DNA from: Methanobacterium sp. | Lineage (GTDB): Archaea > Methanobacteriota > Methanobacteria > Methanobacteriales > Methanobacteriaceae | DNA: 47,005 nt | NCBI GenBank assembly: GCA_015661405.1 | Contig: JACWMK010000025.1 | Span: forward strand, 10,001-57,005 | Reading direction: 5' to 3' | Part shown: one piece after another, positions 44,649-47,005 of the stretch | How positions within the stretch are numbered: the stretch's first letter is position 1 | Layout: each line of letters starts with the position of its first letter | Program-made: the position numbers and the translations under genes | The notes under the pieces: generated by a model | What the model was told of the DNA's origin: nothing | The model's input: the letters and a program-made list of their open reading frames with translations, nothing else | The model's database searches: none

Positions 44649-46235
44649 TCAATCTTTTATGAAGGTAATATTGTCGACAGTGAAATTTGTAATGTTTTTC
44701 AAATCTGAATAGTATACTACAAATCCATCAGGTAATATAATGGTTTTTATTTCTATTTTAGATTGCAACTGTTTGTAAAATTCAGAATTATCATAATCTA
44801 ACCATAGAATATTATCAGTCGATGAATTTAGGTGTATTTCAAAATTTTGACCTTCAATTAAGTTCATCTCATGATCTTTATAATGATTTATTATCTGTAA
44901 AGTTGTTCCCGGAGTATTATTAACATTAGAGTAAGAATAAGTTTCATAATTAGGTTCATAATATGTAGATTTTCTCCAATCAGTCATATAGGTTAAAAAA
45001 GCTATGGTATTTCCTGGATTAAATTCTGTTAATGATTGATTTATATACTGGGAATTACTGTCCTCGAATTGAATATTTCCATAATCTACTCCACTTATCG
45101 AGGGAGAAATAAATTGTGTTACTCCAAATAGCACACATAAGATAATTATCAATAACGAGAAATTACGTGCAGAAATATTTTTAAATTTTCTGTTAATATC
45201 CCAAGAAAGATTTACTATTACATATCCCATCATTATGGCAAATACAGGTAAGTAAACTAAAGTATAACCGGGGATTGCAATGTAAAATAATAAATAGAAT
45301 AAAAAAGCAGGAATTATCCATAAAATTAAAAAGATTATCTTACTATTTTTGAAGTTTGATAAGATAAAAACTCTTTTCAAATTAAAAAAAGTAAAAAATA
45401 ATAGAATAATAATAGAAAAAAATCCTATTCCTAAAATAGTCCATGATAAAAGCTCATTATCCATTGTTAATTGGTTTATCATGGTTGCACCGAAAAATAT
45501 TGAATTTAGTTGTATTGCACCGACAACTAATTGTGAATGATCAAGTTGTAAATATTTCCATAATCCTCCAGTTAACATGATTGTTGGAATAAACCAAAGC
45601 AATGTCGATGCAATTAAAAGCATAAATGCTTTAAATATTTTTTTATAATCAAAATTCTGATAATAAATACTAAATAGCCATAATGGAAACATGAAAACTA
45701 TAAGATCTTGTCTGAAACCGCCAGATAAACCTAGAGCAATAGATGATAGGTAAAGAAATTTATCATCACCCTTTAAAAGTTTATATGAAGTATAAGCTAT
45801 TAAAGTGGCAAATAAAGCTTCACTCATATATATCATGGCAATTTCCCCATAAAACCAGAAAATAGGGTTAAAAATAAGTAAAATTGATGCTACAACAGCA
45901 ATTTCTCGTGAAAACATCTGCTTCACCAATAAATAAACCAAAAAAACCGTTAAAATACTGAAAACGATACTGATGAATATCATTGAAGTGTTAGGATTAT
46001 TAAAAAATATATTAATGAACTTTCCTAATGCTACAAAAAAGATATAACCTGGAGCTTGTGGTTGGCTCAGATTAATATTGAAGTGTTGAAATGCCAATGC
46101 ATAATTAACAGAATCCAATTGATATAAAAATTTACTAGTAAAAGGAATTCTAGTTAAAAAAACCGTTAAGAAAAAGATTAATAAAATTATAATATCCAAT
46201 CTTTCTGTTAAAACTCGCTTCAAATTAAACCACAA
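44649..46235 (-). CDS. GT39-like membrane glycosyltransferase
   Basis: A polytopic membrane protein with about 11-12 helices in the first 390 residues and a soluble extracellular tail of about 130 residues. The first external loop (LYQLDSVNYALAFQHF, then QPQAPGYIFF) is like PMT/ArnT (GT39/GT-C) enzymes, where an Asp in this loop is catalytic. These use a polyprenyl-phosphate sugar donor. The sugar and target are unknown; S-layer or pseudomurein-related surface glycan is a guess. TTG 46235 follows an AGAGGTGG element. Confidence 0.78.
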   Translation of the reverse strand: MWFNLKRVLTERLDIIILLIFFLTVFLTRIPFTSKFLYQLDSVNYALAFQHFNINLSQPQAPGYIFFVALGKFINIFFNNPNTSMIFISIVFSILTVFLVYLLVKQMFSREIAVVASILLIFNPIFWFYGEIAMIYMSEALFATLIAYTSYKLLKGDDKFLYLSSIALGLSGGFRQDLIVFMFPLWLFSIYYQNFDYKKIFKAFMLLIASTLLWFIPTIMLTGGLWKYLQLDHSQLVVGAIQLNSIFFGATMINQLTMDNELLSWTILGIGFFSIIILLFFTFFNLKRVFILSNFKNSKIIFLILWIIPAFLFYLLFYIAIPGYTLVYLPVFAIMMGYVIVNLSWDINRKFKNISARNFSLLIIILCVLFGVTQFISPSISGVDYGNIQFEDSNSQYINQSLTEFNPGNTIAFLTYMTDWRKSTYYEPNYETYSYSNVNNTPGTTLQIINHYKDHEMNLIEGQNFEIHLNSSTDNILWLDYDNSEFYKQLQSKIEIKTIILPDGFVVYYSDLKNITNFTVDNITFIKD

Positions 46236-46616
46236 ATCCCCACCACCTCTAGTATAATTTTTAACTTGATTTACTAAGAATATAAAACTAATTAAATATT
46301 TTAAGGAAAAAAAATATGGAACTCAAAACGGGATAAACTTCAGTTCATTCGAATTTTTACTTGTCGGTTTTCTTGGTGAAGTAAAATATTTCTCTATAGT
46401 CCATTAAATCATTTTTAACTTGTTATATTTAGAAACAATCCATATTTTTCGGCTGTTTTAAAAAAAATAAAATTTAATTTAAAACTAAAATTTAAATGAA
46501 AATTCTAAAAAAATATAATAAAAAATCTTAAGTTTATTCAAATTTTCTTATTTTTTTTAATTAAATAGTACGTAGATGCGTAGTATTATATAATAGTACG
46601 TATGATACGTACTATT
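46236..46616. other. 381-bp divergent intergenic region
   Basis: AT-rich spacer between the minus-strand glycosyltransferase and the MarR gene. The right end (46565-46618) holds the MarR operator/promoter. Elsewhere I see no gene, RNA or repeat. Confidence 0.5.
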
Positions 46617-46618
46617 AT
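46565..46618 (+). promoter_or_regulatory. Palindromic operators and TATA box of the MarR gene
   Basis: ATAATAGTACGTAT (46590-46603), one central G, and ATACGTACTATTAT (46605-46618) form a 29-bp palindrome with perfect 14-bp arms. A degenerate copy lies 28 bp upstream (46565-46589, ATAGTACGTA then GATGCGTA and GTATTAT). The TATA box TTATATAA (46586-46593) lies between the copies and predicts a start near 46616, at the ATG. This has the form of an autoregulatory operator. Confidence 0.75.
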
Positions 46619-47005
46619 GGAAACTTATCGGTTTAGGAAATATTTAGCTATAATTCAAATAGTAACAAATAAAGCCCTAGGAATAGGTTTTAATAAAAAA
46701 ACAGATATTACAGCAAGAGGAGCGTACATAATATCAAGATGTTATTATTTCAAAACAAACATGAATGATATTTCACGTGAAGGTGGAGTCACTAAAAGTA
46801 CAACAACCCAATATATTGACGTACTTGAAAAAAAAGGTTACCTAAAGCGTGTAAGAGGAGAAAAAGATAAAAGAAATATTTTCGTAGTTACAACAGAAAA
46901 AGGAAAAAAATGGATCAAAGAAGCCGAAAATGAAGTTAATGAATATGTAGAAAAAGGCTTATCCAGATTATCAAATGATGAACAAGAAACATTTATCGAA
47001 CTATT
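46617..47005 (+). CDS. MarR-family transcriptional regulator (partial, 3' end outside window)
   Basis: 129 codons are visible from ATG 46617 and the frame is open at the window edge. A winged helix is clear: MNDISREGGVTKSTTTQYIDVLEKKGYL (about residues 50-80) is the recognition part, and RVRGEKDKRNIFVVTTEKGKK (about 81-102) is the wing. The start codon overlaps the end of a 29-bp palindrome and the transcript is predicted to be leaderless. It probably represses itself and possibly genes beyond the window. Confidence 0.85.
   Translation, partial: METYRFRKYLAIIQIVTNKALGIGFNKKTDITARGAYIISRCYYFKTNMNDISREGGVTKSTTTQYIDVLEKKGYLKRVRGEKDKRNIFVVTTEKGKKWIKEAENEVNEYVEKGLSRLSNDEQETFIEL

Overview
The window is a very AT-rich (I judge about 70% A+T by eye, not computed) stretch of an archaeal chromosome, almost certainly from a methanogen of the order Methanobacteriales (Methanobacterium or a close relative). 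Archaeal identity is clear from MCM helicase, aIF2-beta, aIF6, NMD3, L39e, L31e, S19e, PDCD5, prefoldin alpha, Rnp4, a DGGGP synthase of the UbiA family, an AglB/STT3 oligosaccharyltransferase, a tRNA without encoded CCA, TATA-box promoters and oligo-T terminators. The order NMD3 - aIF2-beta - MCM, the topA - aglB pair and the DRG/ribosomal-protein cluster match what I remember of Methanothermobacter. The placement is inferred from gene content, not from a search.

Layout. 1-4.5 kb: the start of a MutS-family protein with helix-hairpin-helix motifs (cut by the window edge), a long U32 protein and a stand-alone receiver domain. 4.7-8.8 kb: DGGGP synthase, a membrane-anchored methyltransferase resembling FAM173, a DHA2-type exporter and a double-CDGSH Fe-S protein. 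8.9-15.5 kb: tRNA-Ala(CGC), thymidylate kinase, a very acidic orphan, then a minus-strand information block (small ORF, TyrRS, NMD3, aIF2-beta, MCM). 15.5-23 kb: a coiled-coil membrane protein, RlmE plus a phosphodiesterase, topoisomerase I and AglB. 23.3-30.3 kb: a long plus-strand series for translation, ribosome maturation and secretion (DRG GTPase, AK6, Rnp4, YhbY-like, S19e, PDCD5, PP-loop ATPase, L39e, L31e, aIF6, L18a, prefoldin alpha, FtsY). 30.3-39 kb: mostly metabolic or accessory genes (methyltransferase, phosphoribosyltransferase, dUTPase/DCD, orphan TPP enzyme, alpha/beta hydrolase, TetR cassette, second UbiA enzyme, small siroheme/Fe-S reductase-like protein, PAC2 chaperone). 39-44.6 kb: a probable polyphosphate locus (Ig-like/metallophosphoesterase, small ORF, Ppx, Ppk1). 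The window ends with a membrane glycosyltransferase and the start of a MarR regulator that has a striking palindromic operator.

The observations most worth a check are: the AK6 adenylate kinase gene, whose reading frame has no ATG/GTG/TTG before its P-loop and appears to start at AUU behind a good Shine-Dalgarno; the MarR gene with a 29-bp near-perfect palindrome over its predicted start site, a degenerate copy 28 bp upstream and a TATA box between them; and the polyphosphate locus with an unsignalled Ig-domain phosphoesterase. I found no CRISPR array, insertion sequence, prophage or clear defence system. Many genes start at TTG, so annotated starts here need care.
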